Positions 53,673-61,866 of a DNA stretch of 64,000 bases are shown piece after piece. Position 1 is the stretch's first letter. Each line of letters starts with the position of its first letter. Both the position numbers and the translations under genes were made by a program. The notes under the pieces are model-generated. The model saw only the letters and a program-made list of their open reading frames with translations. It searched no databases and was not told the origin of the DNA. The stretch is taken from assembly GCA_030065125.1 (NCBI GenBank), contig JASJDM010000021.1, forward strand, positions 62,001-126,000, in the 5' to 3' direction. The stretch is from Lysobacterales bacterium. Lineage in GTDB: Bacteria; Pseudomonadota; Gammaproteobacteria; Xanthomonadales; SZUA-38.

Positions 53673-54436
53673 ACCTTTGAGGGCCGCGACATCCAGCGAT
53701 GCAGGACAGTGCTGCTGACCAGCACAATCAGGTCCGCCGCCAGCAGCGCCGCCCACGCGGCCCAGGCATAGTCCCGGCCCTTGGCGAACAGATCGTTGTG
53801 GAGCACCGCGGCCACCCCGATGATGACAAAGGGTGACAGCAGCGCTAACACGATTAACGCGACGAAGCGGAAACCGAACAGCTGGGTTGCCGGCCAGACG
53901 AAAGCACCGCCTCGTGGTTTCCACTGACGCACGTCTCGGACGGTGTCCAGCACCAGGCCGGTCAGCACGATGGTGCAAGCGAGGGCAGGACCACTGTCCA
54001 CGGCCCGGTCCCAGGCCGGTCGGAGGTTGCGGCCCAGGGTATCCAGGGAGAAAGCCTCATCCCATCCAAGGACAAACAGGTACGGGCCGACCAGCCCGAC
54101 GGTCCAACCCAAGGCCACCGGGATGCTCCCGCTGATGGACTGGAAGATTGGTTCCCTTACCCAGGTCCGGGTCAGCAGGACCCCCAGCCAAAGGATAGCC
54201 AGGTACTCAACCACCCAGACCGCGAGAATGTAGCCCAATCCCAGGTCATGGCGTGCAATGGCCCGGGCCAGGACCCAGTAGGTCAGCGTCAGGAAGCCTG
54301 TCCTCACGACAATCGACAGGGGATCGGATTGCCAGGTGGCGACAAAGGTCTCGGACATGCGCCGCTGAAACCGGCTGGCCTGCCTGGTCGTAAGCCTGGG
54401 GTCTCGGGAAAAGCGTCTGGGGTATCGGGCCTGCAT
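53669..54436 (-). CDS. Membrane protein, convergent paralogue of 52911 gene
   Basis: About 255 residues, with a charged N-terminus and about six hydrophobic segments. It shares a long stretch of similarity with the preceding gene (RAI.RHD..xGxxL and VEYLAILWLG) and a similar ending (GGAFVWPATQLFGFRFVALI versus GGVFIWTSIMDSALRITGLI). The two genes face each other and their stop codons overlap by four bases. ATG 54436 gives the same N-terminal length as the paralogue; a GTG at 54499 is in frame. The convergent arrangement suggests duplication with inversion. Confidence 0.72.
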   Translation of the reverse strand: MQARYPRRFSRDPRLTTRQASRFQRRMSETFVATWQSDPLSIVVRTGFLTLTYWVLARAIARHDLGLGYILAVWVVEYLAILWLGVLLTRTWVREPIFQSISGSIPVALGWTVGLVGPYLFVLGWDEAFSLDTLGRNLRPAWDRAVDSGPALACTIVLTGLVLDTVRDVRQWKPRGGAFVWPATQLFGFRFVALIVLALLSPFVIIGVAAVLHNDLFAKGRDYAWAAWAALLAADLIVLVSSTVLHRWMSRPSKV

Positions 54437-54536
54437 GGGTCGGTACTCAATCCTGGTACTTACCCACAAATAAGGCCGAGGCCCGGGCGTATCGCACACC
54501 GGGGCTTCGGGTGCCCCGGCATCGATGGCTATGGAA

Positions 54537-55070
54537 TCATCCCGCTTCGACCACTGCCTTGAGATTGGCCAGGCCGCGATCGAAACTGCCGCCGATCATC
54601 CAGGGGGTCATCAACTTCATCCAGCCGTCCATCACCGGCGGCACGATGCCCTTCCAGGATCCTTCCATAACCCAGGTGATCTCGGTGGCGCCGCCCTTGT
54701 CGGCATAGTCGATGGTGACGGTGGCTGGGAATCGCTCGCCATCGGACAGAAACGCCATGTCATAGGAGATTCCGGACTTAGGGTCGCTGCGGGTAAAGGT
54801 CAGTTCGCCGTCGCCACTGTCGCCGGTCCAGGTCTGGGAAGCCCCGGCGCCGGTGGTCGTGGGGCCGAACGTGGTGACGATGGTCGGATCTTCCTCGTGC
54901 CATGGCGCCCATTCCGGCCAGCGCTTGAGGTCCCCCAGATACTCATGAACCCGCTCCGGCGGTGCCTGGATGGTCACCGTACTGACCACCGAATAGTCCT
55001 TGGGTGTGACCACGCCCACGGCCACGACGACAACAATCAGCACGGTCAAGGAAATCAGAATAGTTTTCAT
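54537..55070 (-). CDS. SRPBCC-family protein (START/polyketide-cyclase-like)
   Basis: A 177-residue protein with an N-terminal membrane anchor or signal (about 5-22, LISLTVLIVVVVAVGV) and an SRPBCC domain: VVSTVTIQAPPERVHEYLGD, LKRWPEWAPWHEEDPTI, TEITWVMEGSWKGIVPPVM and FDRGLANLKAVVE. Such helix-grip proteins bind hydrophobic ligands in a cavity. The ligand is unknown. It stands alone between the membrane paralogue and a 377-bp gap and may have its own promoter in that gap. Confidence 0.85.
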   Translation of the reverse strand: MKTILISLTVLIVVVVAVGVVTPKDYSVVSTVTIQAPPERVHEYLGDLKRWPEWAPWHEEDPTIVTTFGPTTTGAGASQTWTGDSGDGELTFTRSDPKSGISYDMAFLSDGERFPATVTIDYADKGGATEITWVMEGSWKGIVPPVMDGWMKLMTPWMIGGSFDRGLANLKAVVEAG

Positions 55071-55447
55071 GGTCCTGCCACCTCCTCAGGATTGAGGCTC
55101 GATACTACGCCGATCAAATCCAGCCCACAAATGGCGCGGGGTGCGCGGCAGGGACGTTGCTTCAGCCCGTGGTGTTGGTTGGGGCTGCACGCACCCATCG
55201 CGGTCTCGCCGTGAGAAAATTTGGGTCAGGCCCGGCAAATCCACTACAGCGTCCGCTTCCCTGGACGTGGCCCTGCAAGACCTGACCCGACCCCTGATCT
55301 CGTGCAACCCCCCATGACACGGTGCGGCGACATTAGTAACGCATCTGTTACCGAAATACAACAGAACGATAATTGCTGTTCGGGACATCGCTGCGGGCGA
55401 TTGGCCGAAAGCGCTAATATGTCGGCCTCAGACTGGAGGGGTTTGAA
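55071..55447. other. 377-bp intergenic region without gene
   Basis: I see no open frame with coding character on either strand here. It must hold the promoters of the divergent flanking genes (SRPBCC gene left, membrane gene right). The right 120 bases are AT-richer (for example TTACCGAAATACAACAGAAC) and end in GGAGGGG just before the ATG at 55448, but no clear -35/-10 pair can be named. No hairpin stands out. Confidence 0.5.
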
Positions 55448-56008
55448 ATGCTTATCGAATACGCAGATCTCTGGCTCGCGGCTGTCATTGGCGCGGTACT
55501 CTGCTGGGTCGCCAGCGCGCTGATCCACATGGTGCTCAAGTACCACAACAAGGACTACCAGGGGCTCAGTAACGAGGACGAAGTGCGGGAAGCCATTCGC
55601 AGTGGCAGCCCCCAGCCCGGCTTCTACAACATTCCCTACTGCACCGATATGAAGGAAATGGCCGAAGAGTCCATGCAGGCCAAAATGCGCGAGGGCCCGG
55701 TGGGTTTTGTCACCATCATTCCCAGCGGGATGCCCGCCATGGGCAAGCTGCTGGGGCTGCAGTTCGCCCACTTTCTGCTGGCTTGTGTGCTGATCGGCTA
55801 CTGCGCCGCGCTGGCCTTGCCGCCGGGCTCGGAGTACCTGACGGTATTCCGGTTTGTCATGGCCGTGGGATTTGTCGCCTTCGGCCTCGGCAACATCCCC
55901 TACAGCATCTGGTACGGGCAGCCCTGGGGCACAACGCTCAGATTCCTGCTGGACGCGTTCATCTATGGGGCCGTGGTCGCCGGTGTGTTTGCCTGGCAGT
56001 GGCCCTGA
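55448..56008 (+). CDS. Conserved membrane protein of unknown function
   Basis: A 186-residue protein with an N-terminal membrane helix (LAAVIGAVLCWVASALIHMVL), a cytosolic stretch with GFYNIPYCTDMKEMAEESMQ and KMREGPVGFVTI, then three C-terminal helices (LLACVLIGYCAALAL; FRFVMAVGFVAFGLG; LDAFIYGAVVAGVFAW). The ordering HKDY-GL--EDEVREAI...GPVGF--I suggests a conserved uncharacterised family, but I do not know a name. GGAGGGG precedes the ATG. It does not appear to be in an operon with the following pair, which has its own promoter. Confidence 0.7.
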   Translation: MLIEYADLWLAAVIGAVLCWVASALIHMVLKYHNKDYQGLSNEDEVREAIRSGSPQPGFYNIPYCTDMKEMAEESMQAKMREGPVGFVTIIPSGMPAMGKLLGLQFAHFLLACVLIGYCAALALPPGSEYLTVFRFVMAVGFVAFGLGNIPYSIWYGQPWGTTLRFLLDAFIYGAVVAGVFAWQWP

Positions 56009-56068
56009 CGTAACCCCAGTTTGAAGGTGGGCTCGGCCCGAATGATGGACGCTTCAATGATTTTTCTA

Positions 56069-56110
56069 ATGTAAGAAAAAATTGACATTTAGTATGAATA
56101 ATATTACATT
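56069..56110 (+). promoter_or_regulatory. Sigma-70 promoter with AATGTAA dyad, membrane-XRE operon
   Basis: TTGACA (56082-56087) and TACATT (56105-56110) are separated by 17 bases, a near-consensus promoter in a local AT-rich stretch. AATGTAA (56069-56075) and its inverse TTACATT (56104-56110) bracket it, the right half overlapping the -10. The dyad is a plausible operator for the XRE protein encoded downstream. AAGGAG (56139-56144) is the ribosome site of the first gene. Confidence 0.75.
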
Positions 56111-56151
56111 GATGTTGTCGCGAATTCCCTCTCGCGGCAAGGAGTTCAACC

Positions 56152-56709
56152 GTGCAACCCGTGCTCTGGATCATCATCGCCCTGCTGCTGGCGGGGGCAA
56201 TCATGTTTGCGTCGTCACTGAAAACGCGTCGAACGCTGCCGCCGCTGGAACTGCCCGACGGAGAGTCACTGCCGAAGACCGCATTGCAGAAAAGGGCAGC
56301 CTGGACTTTGCTGGCGGTACTGGGTTTGACTGCCACCGCAGCGGGATGCCTGGTCTGGTTCGGCCCCCAGGCGTGGTGGGAAACCGATGGCATTCGGCAT
56401 CTGGTGACTGGCCTGCTGCTGGCGGCACTGGTTGTGTTCATGTTCTTCATTCGGGGCGTTCGCGCCCTGGAGTCCCTGGACGATGGGTCCTTCGATGAAC
56501 GGGACAGCGCTATCTTGAACCGGTCCTGTGCGGGTGTGGGGGGCGCCATGATGGTGGTGTTTGCGGCCTGGATGATCGGCCTGACTGAAGCCCATATGCC
56601 CACCCGGCTGATTCCCAGCTACTTCCTGTACCTGGTGTTCTGGTCCCTGGTCATGACCAACGTCATCGCCTCACTGGCCGGCATACTCCTGGCCTACCGA
56701 CGCGGCTGA
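56152..56709 (+). CDS. Membrane protein paired with XRE regulator
   Basis: A 185-residue membrane protein with about five hydrophobic segments (VLWIIIALLLAGAIMF, TLLAVLGLTATAAGCLVWF, LVTGLLLAALVVFMFFI, GVGGAMMVVFAAWMIGL, FLYLVFWSLVMTNVIASLAGILL). GTG 56152 is fixed by AAGGAG seven bases upstream. The XRE gene begins only two bases after its stop, so it is a two-gene operon. The membrane-XRE order recurs at 61160-60969. Function unknown; possibly the XRE is tuned by the membrane protein. Confidence 0.7.
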   Translation: MQPVLWIIIALLLAGAIMFASSLKTRRTLPPLELPDGESLPKTALQKRAAWTLLAVLGLTATAAGCLVWFGPQAWWETDGIRHLVTGLLLAALVVFMFFIRGVRALESLDDGSFDERDSAILNRSCAGVGGAMMVVFAAWMIGLTEAHMPTRLIPSYFLYLVFWSLVMTNVIASLAGILLAYRRG

Positions 56710-56711
56710 CC

Positions 56712-56921
56712 GTGCCCAAGGCAGAGATCCGCAACCAGGTCCGGCGGCTGCGCTTTGACCACGGTGAAATGACCCAGCAGCAATTGGCCGACCGGATTGG
56801 CTGTACCCGCCAGACCATTATCATGCTGGAGCAGGGACGCTACGTGCCGTCTCTGGCTCTGGCGCTGCGGATGGCACGGGTTTTCGAGGTTTCCGTGGAC
56901 GATATTTTTGAGCTGATCTAA
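56712..56921 (+). CDS. XRE-family HTH regulator 1
   Basis: A 69-residue single-domain helix-turn-helix protein of the Cro/CI-like XRE family (MTQQQLADRIGCTRQTIIML, then EQGRYVPSLALALRMARVFE and VDDIF). GTG 56712. The short size means only DNA binding and dimerisation are encoded. Neighbouring promoter dyad AATGTAA/TTACATT is a natural target. It closely resembles the 64-residue XRE at 60969 in this window. Confidence 0.88.
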   Translation: MPKAEIRNQVRRLRFDHGEMTQQQLADRIGCTRQTIIMLEQGRYVPSLALALRMARVFEVSVDDIFELI

Positions 56922-57024
56922 GCCAGGATTGCCAACCATCGAACAGGCCGTTCCCGCGTTGTCAATCTGTCGGTCATGAACTAATCTCAAAGTCAGCTCG
57001 GGGCAATCGAATTGAGGGGATTTC

Positions 57025-58923
57025 GTGCCATACAGCGATAACAAGCGCCTTGGACGCCGACGCCGCCTGATGGCGTCCGGGATTGGTGCTCTTGCCGGAT
57101 TCTGGGGGAAGCCTTCGGCCAGTCTGGCCGGTGTGACCCCGCTTTATGTCAAGGGCAAAAAGTCCCCGGGGCTGGATCAGCTCAAGCTTTCAGACACCCC
57201 TGATCCCCATGTCCGCGCCCTGCGGCGGTTGAGTTTCGGCTACCGGCCGGAAGACCTGAGCGCAATGATGGCCATGGGCGCAGATCTCGACGAGCGCCTG
57301 ACCAACTGGGTGGACGCACAGCTCGCCGGTTTCGAAGGCGGATTACCCACCGGCAACGACCCGGAACTGGCGGCGCTGGTAAACGACCCCGAGGTGGGTT
57401 TTGAAACGGTTACCGACAGCCTGCAGACCCTGTGGCAGGAATACCGGGTGGCGGCGCCGGAATGGCCCCACTGGATGATGCCCACCATCGAAACCCAGTA
57501 TCTGGCATTCCTGCGGGCGACCCACAGCCGCTGGCAGCTGGGCGAGGTGCTGGCGGATTTCTGGCACACCCATTTCAGCGTACACGGTGCAAAGTTCGAG
57601 GTTGCACCGACATTTGTGCACTACGACCGGGACGTGATTCGTCCCAACATGCTGGGCAACTTCCGGCAGATGCTCGAGGCGGTGACCCAAAGTACCGCCA
57701 TGATGTATTACCTGGACAACGTCTTTAACTCGGTATTCGGGCCTAACGAAAACTTCGCCCGGGAGATCCAGGAGCTGCACACCCTGGGCGCGATCAACTC
57801 CTACGGATTCACCCGGGAACAGGACATTCCCGAGGCCGTACCCATTGCCGGCTCAGGGGCCGTGCTGCCGGCGGGTTTAAAAGCCGGCTATTCCGAGCGG
57901 GACGTGGTGTCGGTGACCCAATGCCTGACCGGCTGGACCATCAGCAACCCCTACAACGACGGGCTGAATACCGGCGAGTACATTTACTATCCGGACTGGC
58001 ACGATAACTCGGCCAAGCGGGTACTGGGAATCGACATCACCGAGACCGGTGAGGACGAGGCCCACCGGGTGCTGGACCTGCTGGCCGTGCACCCCAACAC
58101 GGCACGCTACGTTTGCCGCAAGCTCTGCGCCCGGCTGATCGGGGATGATCCACCGGAGTCCATCGTGGAAGAGGCCGCGCGGGTGTTCAACGACCAATGG
58201 CAGGCATCGGACCAGCTGGCCCAGGTGGTCCGTAGGGTGATCCTCTCCGACGAATTCAAGTCGGCGTCAACCTGGGGCGCCAAAGTCAAACGCCCCTTCG
58301 AGATCATGGCCGGTGTCCTGCGCAGCTGCGGCGGATTCACCGAGAAACTGATCCGGGCGGATCTGACACTTGGCTGGCCCGAGGTATTGCAGCTGGGACG
58401 AGCCAACAGTATGTCGGTAAATTTCTACTGGGAAACCTCGAACACGGGACAGGTGCCGTTCACCTGGGTCACGCCCGACGGTTTCCCCGACCGCCAGGAA
58501 GCCTGGCTGGGCGGAACGCCGCTGGTGATGAGCTGGCGGGCGCTCAATACATTTTTCATCCAGTGGTTCCCGGTAGACCTGAACGACATCAATGGACCCT
58601 GGTACGACTATCGGCCGGTCGACGCGGTTGCCCTGACCCAGGCCATGCTGCCACCGGCCCAGCATACGCCCAGCGGACTGGTGGATTTCTGGGTTCACCG
58701 GATTCTCGGGTATGACGCCAGTCAACCCTCCACGCCGCAGTTGAACAGCCAGGTGCGTGACCGCCTGGTGGCCTTCATGCAGCAGAACGCACCGGGCCCC
58801 GACCAGGTGCTGGACATCAGCAACGACGGTGGTGGGCCTTCGGTCTGGGAGGAGTACGTGACCCAGCGCCTGCAGACCCTGGTGGCCCTGATCGGCATGC
58901 TGCCGGACAACCTTTTGCGCTGA
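57025..58923 (+). CDS. DUF1800 family protein
   Basis: A 632-residue protein of the DUF1800 family. The N-terminus has a twin-arginine-like GRRRRLMASGIGALAG, so Tat export is likely. Family features include VRALRRLSFGYRPEDLSAMM, DFWHTHFSVHG, FAREIQELHTLG and YVCRKLCARLIGDD. GTG 57025 has GAGGGGA upstream. The DUF1501 gene follows 10 bases later, the normal DUF1800/DUF1501 pair of bacteria, usually in exported, perhaps copper- or sulfatase-linked, complexes. The biochemical role is unknown. This protein lacks the GFE tag. Confidence 0.9.
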   Translation: MPYSDNKRLGRRRRLMASGIGALAGFWGKPSASLAGVTPLYVKGKKSPGLDQLKLSDTPDPHVRALRRLSFGYRPEDLSAMMAMGADLDERLTNWVDAQLAGFEGGLPTGNDPELAALVNDPEVGFETVTDSLQTLWQEYRVAAPEWPHWMMPTIETQYLAFLRATHSRWQLGEVLADFWHTHFSVHGAKFEVAPTFVHYDRDVIRPNMLGNFRQMLEAVTQSTAMMYYLDNVFNSVFGPNENFAREIQELHTLGAINSYGFTREQDIPEAVPIAGSGAVLPAGLKAGYSERDVVSVTQCLTGWTISNPYNDGLNTGEYIYYPDWHDNSAKRVLGIDITETGEDEAHRVLDLLAVHPNTARYVCRKLCARLIGDDPPESIVEEAARVFNDQWQASDQLAQVVRRVILSDEFKSASTWGAKVKRPFEIMAGVLRSCGGFTEKLIRADLTLGWPEVLQLGRANSMSVNFYWETSNTGQVPFTWVTPDGFPDRQEAWLGGTPLVMSWRALNTFFIQWFPVDLNDINGPWYDYRPVDAVALTQAMLPPAQHTPSGLVDFWVHRILGYDASQPSTPQLNSQVRDRLVAFMQQNAPGPDQVLDISNDGGGPSVWEEYVTQRLQTLVALIGMLPDNLLR

Positions 58924-58933
58924 GGAGTTCGAA

Positions 58934-60331
58934 GTGGATCGCCGACAGTTTCTCAAGACCAACGCCCTGGGCGGGTTGACAGCAGCCTCCGCGCTGCCGA
59001 CGGCCGCGCGGGCCGGGGGCACGGGTTTCAACCAGGAAATCCTGGTTTACGTGTTTCTGCGGGGCGGCATCGACGGCCTCAACGTCATCGTGCCGCTGGA
59101 CGACAACGATCACGAGTACTACTCCGTCATGCGGCCGCGGCTGGCCATACCCGATGCCGGTCCGGGAGCCGCTTTGCCAATCTCCGGTGAGCCCTTTGGC
59201 TTCAACCCGCTGGCGTCGCCGCTCAAGGATTTGTACGACCAGGGCTACATGGCTGTAGTGCAGGCGGCGGGAACCCCGGATCCGGTTTCGTCACGCAGCC
59301 ATTTCGACGCGGAAAAGTACGTGGAGCTGGGAACCCCCGGGCTGCTGGGTACGTCCACGGGCTGGCTGCAGCGGCATTTTCTGGCAATGACAGAAACCCT
59401 CGATCTCTACCCCGACGAAATGCTGCTGCCCATCGTGGCCTACCGCAACAACCCGCCCGTCAGCCTGCTGGGCAACACTTCGCTGCTGACGGTGTGGGAT
59501 CCACAGATTTTCCGGATGAACAATGCCCACTGGCATTGGAACGAGCCTGATCCCAACTGGCCGCAAAAAGGTGACACCCAGATTCCGGCACTAAATGATA
59601 TTTACGGCTACGACGTCGACGCGTTCAGCCGGGCCGGTGCCCAGGCACTGACCGCGGAGGGAATCCTTCGACAGCTGTACAGCGACAGCTACACCAGTGC
59701 GGGCAGCACGCCCTACCAGGACAACAGCATTGCCTCTCAACTGGCCAGCACGGCCCAGCTGATCAAGCTCGACCTGGAGACCCGGATATTCACCCTGGAC
59801 TGGGGCAACTTCGACTCCCACGCCAACCAGAACCTGCCGGACTACTTCGACACACCGCTGGACCAGCTGTGCCGGGCCGTGTCTGCGTTCTTCGAGGATC
59901 TCGACGCCAGCGGCGGCGACTACGCCGACCGCACCACCATGATCATCCAGAGCGAATTTGGCCGGCGTGGCTACGAGAACATCTCCGTGGGTACAGATCA
60001 CGGCAACGGCAACATCCTGCTGGCCATCGGCAAGCAGGTAAACGGTGGCCGCCTGTACGGCACCTGGCCCGGGCTGTATCCGGGAACCGCCGACGGATTC
60101 GTCAATTACGCCAATCCGAAGAATGGCAGCACGGATCCCGAGCTCTACGAGGGCGCACTGGCCACCACCACGGATTTCCGGCGAGTGCTCAGCGAATTCC
60201 TGGCGGTCCGATGCAGGCATACGCCCGCCACCCTCGCCAGCGTGTTTCCTGATTACTCCGGATATTCGCCCATGGGAATCTTCCAGGCCCAGGACAGGCT
60301 CTTTCAGAACGGATTCGAAAGCCCGGCGTAG
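58934..60331 (+). CDS. DUF1501 family Tat protein with C-terminal GFE tag
   Basis: A 465-residue DUF1501 protein. The Tat signal is MDRRQFLKTNALGGLTAASA. Later motifs include YVFLRGGIDGLNVIVPLDDN, SRSHFDAEKYVELGTPG and GRRGYENISVGTDHGNGNIL, as in the family, which belongs to the alkaline-phosphatase/sulfatase-like group. After the usual family end (SPMGIF) the chain continues QAQDRLFQNGFESPA, the tag consensus (codons 60299-60319). GTG 58934 lies next to GAGGAG. A tag on a Tat-folded substrate is notable because the other tagged proteins look Sec-exported. Confidence 0.9.
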   Translation: MDRRQFLKTNALGGLTAASALPTAARAGGTGFNQEILVYVFLRGGIDGLNVIVPLDDNDHEYYSVMRPRLAIPDAGPGAALPISGEPFGFNPLASPLKDLYDQGYMAVVQAAGTPDPVSSRSHFDAEKYVELGTPGLLGTSTGWLQRHFLAMTETLDLYPDEMLLPIVAYRNNPPVSLLGNTSLLTVWDPQIFRMNNAHWHWNEPDPNWPQKGDTQIPALNDIYGYDVDAFSRAGAQALTAEGILRQLYSDSYTSAGSTPYQDNSIASQLASTAQLIKLDLETRIFTLDWGNFDSHANQNLPDYFDTPLDQLCRAVSAFFEDLDASGGDYADRTTMIIQSEFGRRGYENISVGTDHGNGNILLAIGKQVNGGRLYGTWPGLYPGTADGFVNYANPKNGSTDPELYEGALATTTDFRRVLSEFLAVRCRHTPATLASVFPDYSGYSPMGIFQAQDRLFQNGFESPA

Positions 60332-60398
60332 CGGGTGGCCAGCATCGGGGATCCGGCTATCATTTGCGACCTCCATCGATGCAATCGGGATCGAAACC

Positions 60399-60962
60399 AT
60401 GGCAAAACTTCCGTCGCTTCCGGAAAATCCCCACCTGGCCCACGTATTCAGCCGCTTTCCCAAGGGTGTCCTCACACTGTGCAAGCTGCACGACGAGATG
60501 CTGAGGGGCGAGTCCGACCTGACCGTTGGGGAACGTGAGTTGATAGCGGCGGTGACTTCGGCCGCCAACGCCTGCAACTTCTGCTTTGATGCCCACCGCC
60601 GGGCAGCGGCTGCATTTGACGTGGACGTGGACCTGGTGGACGCCCTGGTCACGGATTTTGACAACGCGCCAGTGGAACCGAAGGTGCGTCCTCTGCTGGC
60701 TTACGCCATCAAGCTTACAAGAGCCCCGGCCCAGGTGACCGACGCGGATGCGGCGGCGGTGCTGGAAGCGGGCTGGACCGAGGAGGCGCTGATGGACGCC
60801 ATCTGGGTCATCGGTATGTTCAACCTGATGAACCGAATGGTGGAAGGCTCCGGTGTGGTCCGGCAGCCCGAGATGGAACTCACCGACGAGGTCAAAAACT
60901 TTTTCCGCACCCGCAGCTACCTGGATTTTGGCCAGGCCGCCATCGCTGGCGAAATGGACTGA
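60399..60962 (+). CDS. AhpD-like carboxymuconolactone-decarboxylase-family protein
   Basis: A 187-residue all-helical protein of the AhpD/CMD family. The redox CxxC is in ACNFCFDAH (C59, C62, H66), with E46 in the conserved position; this is a peroxidase-type centre, not a decarboxylase one. It starts 67 bases after the DUF1501 stop and may belong to that transcription unit. ATG 60399 was chosen since upstream in-frame codons read through the DUF1501 gene. A role in protection from peroxides, possibly linked to the Tat pair, is inferred. It converges with the XRE gene. Confidence 0.88.
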   Translation: MAKLPSLPENPHLAHVFSRFPKGVLTLCKLHDEMLRGESDLTVGERELIAAVTSAANACNFCFDAHRRAAAAFDVDVDLVDALVTDFDNAPVEPKVRPLLAYAIKLTRAPAQVTDADAAAVLEAGWTEEALMDAIWVIGMFNLMNRMVEGSGVVRQPEMELTDEVKNFFRTRSYLDFGQAAIAGEMD

Positions 60963-60968
60963 CCTGGC

Positions 60969-61163
60969 TTATCCCTCGTCGTCGAAGATCGATTCAATGG
61001 GCTGCTCGAACAACCGGGCAATCTTGAATGCCAGGGGCAGCGACGGATCGTACTTGCCGTTCTCGATGGAGATGATGGTCTGACGCGATACCCCCAGCAG
61101 GTCGCCCAGGGCCTGCTGACTCCAGCTCCGCTCGGCCCTCATTTCTTTTAGCCGGTTGTTCAT
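60969..61163 (-). CDS. XRE-family HTH regulator 2
   Basis: A 64-residue single-domain XRE regulator (SWSQQALGDLLGVSRQTIIS, then ENGKYDPSLPLAFKIARLFE and PIESIFDDE). ATG 61163 overlaps the stop of the membrane gene before it (ATGA), so it is last in the amidohydrolase operon. It is similar in size and sequence to XRE 1 at 56712 (same VSRQTI/TRQTI and KYDPSLPLA/RYVPSLALA). The operator cluster upstream of the operon is a candidate site for autoregulation. Confidence 0.88.
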   Translation of the reverse strand: MNNRLKEMRAERSWSQQALGDLLGVSRQTIISIENGKYDPSLPLAFKIARLFEQPIESIFDDEG

Positions 61164-61612
61164 TCGTAGCGCCGCTTGACGAAGTGCAGGGCTGCGTAAT
61201 AGGCGATCAGTCCGAAGGGCAGGGTGGCGGAGGAGAGGACGATGGATATGTCGCCCATCCAGGGTAATTCCTTGAGCCCGCCGGCGCCGAAAATGATGCC
61301 CGACATCAGGCCAAAGGCGCAGATCAGGGTCAGCACCGATCCGAATCCGATGGCAAGCGCAGTCAGGTGAATCCTCTGCTGCAGTTCGTCCAGCTGCCGC
61401 AGCAATACCCAGAACTCGTACAACAGCCATCCGAATGCGATCACCCCAACAGTTGCGACAATCTGCCCGGCCAACGGATTGGCCATCACGTCGGCGGCCG
61501 TGCGGCCGCCGAGGTAACAGGACAGGAACAAGAAACATGAAAGCAGTGAGCGCCGCACGTAGCGTTTACGCACGGCCGGCGGGGCCGAGCTGGCTTCGGG
61601 CATAAAGTCCAT
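61160..61612 (-). CDS. Membrane protein paired with XRE regulator 2
   Basis: A 150-residue membrane protein with four hydrophobic segments (LLSCFLFLSCYLG; IVATVGVIAFGWLLYEFWVLL; GSVLTLICAFGLMSGIIFG; IVLSSATLPFGLIAYYAAL). Its stop overlaps the start of the XRE gene. Unlike the 56152 protein it is shorter, but the two pairs share the same gene order and XRE type. Function unknown. Confidence 0.7.
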   Translation of the reverse strand: MDFMPEASSAPPAVRKRYVRRSLLSCFLFLSCYLGGRTAADVMANPLAGQIVATVGVIAFGWLLYEFWVLLRQLDELQQRIHLTALAIGFGSVLTLICAFGLMSGIIFGAGGLKELPWMGDISIVLSSATLPFGLIAYYAALHFVKRRYE

Positions 61613-61614
61613 AT

Positions 61615-61866
61615 TCAGGCTCCTTCGGTCTGGCGGCCGCGGGTGAGTCGACGCCAGATCTTGCGACGCTTCTCGAACACAGTCCAGCCCCCGACCAATG
61701 CACCGATCCAGATGAGGACCTCGGTGGTGATGGCCGCGGCAGTCACGGCGGCGATGAACACCGCCCTGGAGTCGGACAGGAAATATGCTGCGGGAACGCT
61801 GAGCCAGGCTGTCAGGCAGACCAGGGCGGCAACGATCAGCAGGTATTTGCGGGTTTCACGAATCAT
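61615..61866 (-). CDS. Small membrane protein of unknown function
   Basis: An 83-residue protein with two hydrophobic helices (YLLIVAALVCLTAWLSVPAA; VFIAAVTAAAITTEVLIWIG) and a basic C-terminal tail (KRRKIWRRLTRGR). It overlaps the amidohydrolase gene end by 11 bases and the next gene starts two bases after its stop, so it is the second gene of a four-gene operon. It could be a partner of the XRE-linked membrane protein. No homologue can be named. Confidence 0.65.
   Translation of the reverse strand: MIRETRKYLLIVAALVCLTAWLSVPAAYFLSDSRAVFIAAVTAAAITTEVLIWIGALVGGWTVFEKRRKIWRRLTRGRQTEGA

Noticed and set aside
60299-60319. GFE tag as a PEP-CTERM/MYXO-CTERM-type sorting signal
   Set aside because: Those need a hydrophobic helix and a basic tail after the motif; here the chain ends within a few residues and has neither.
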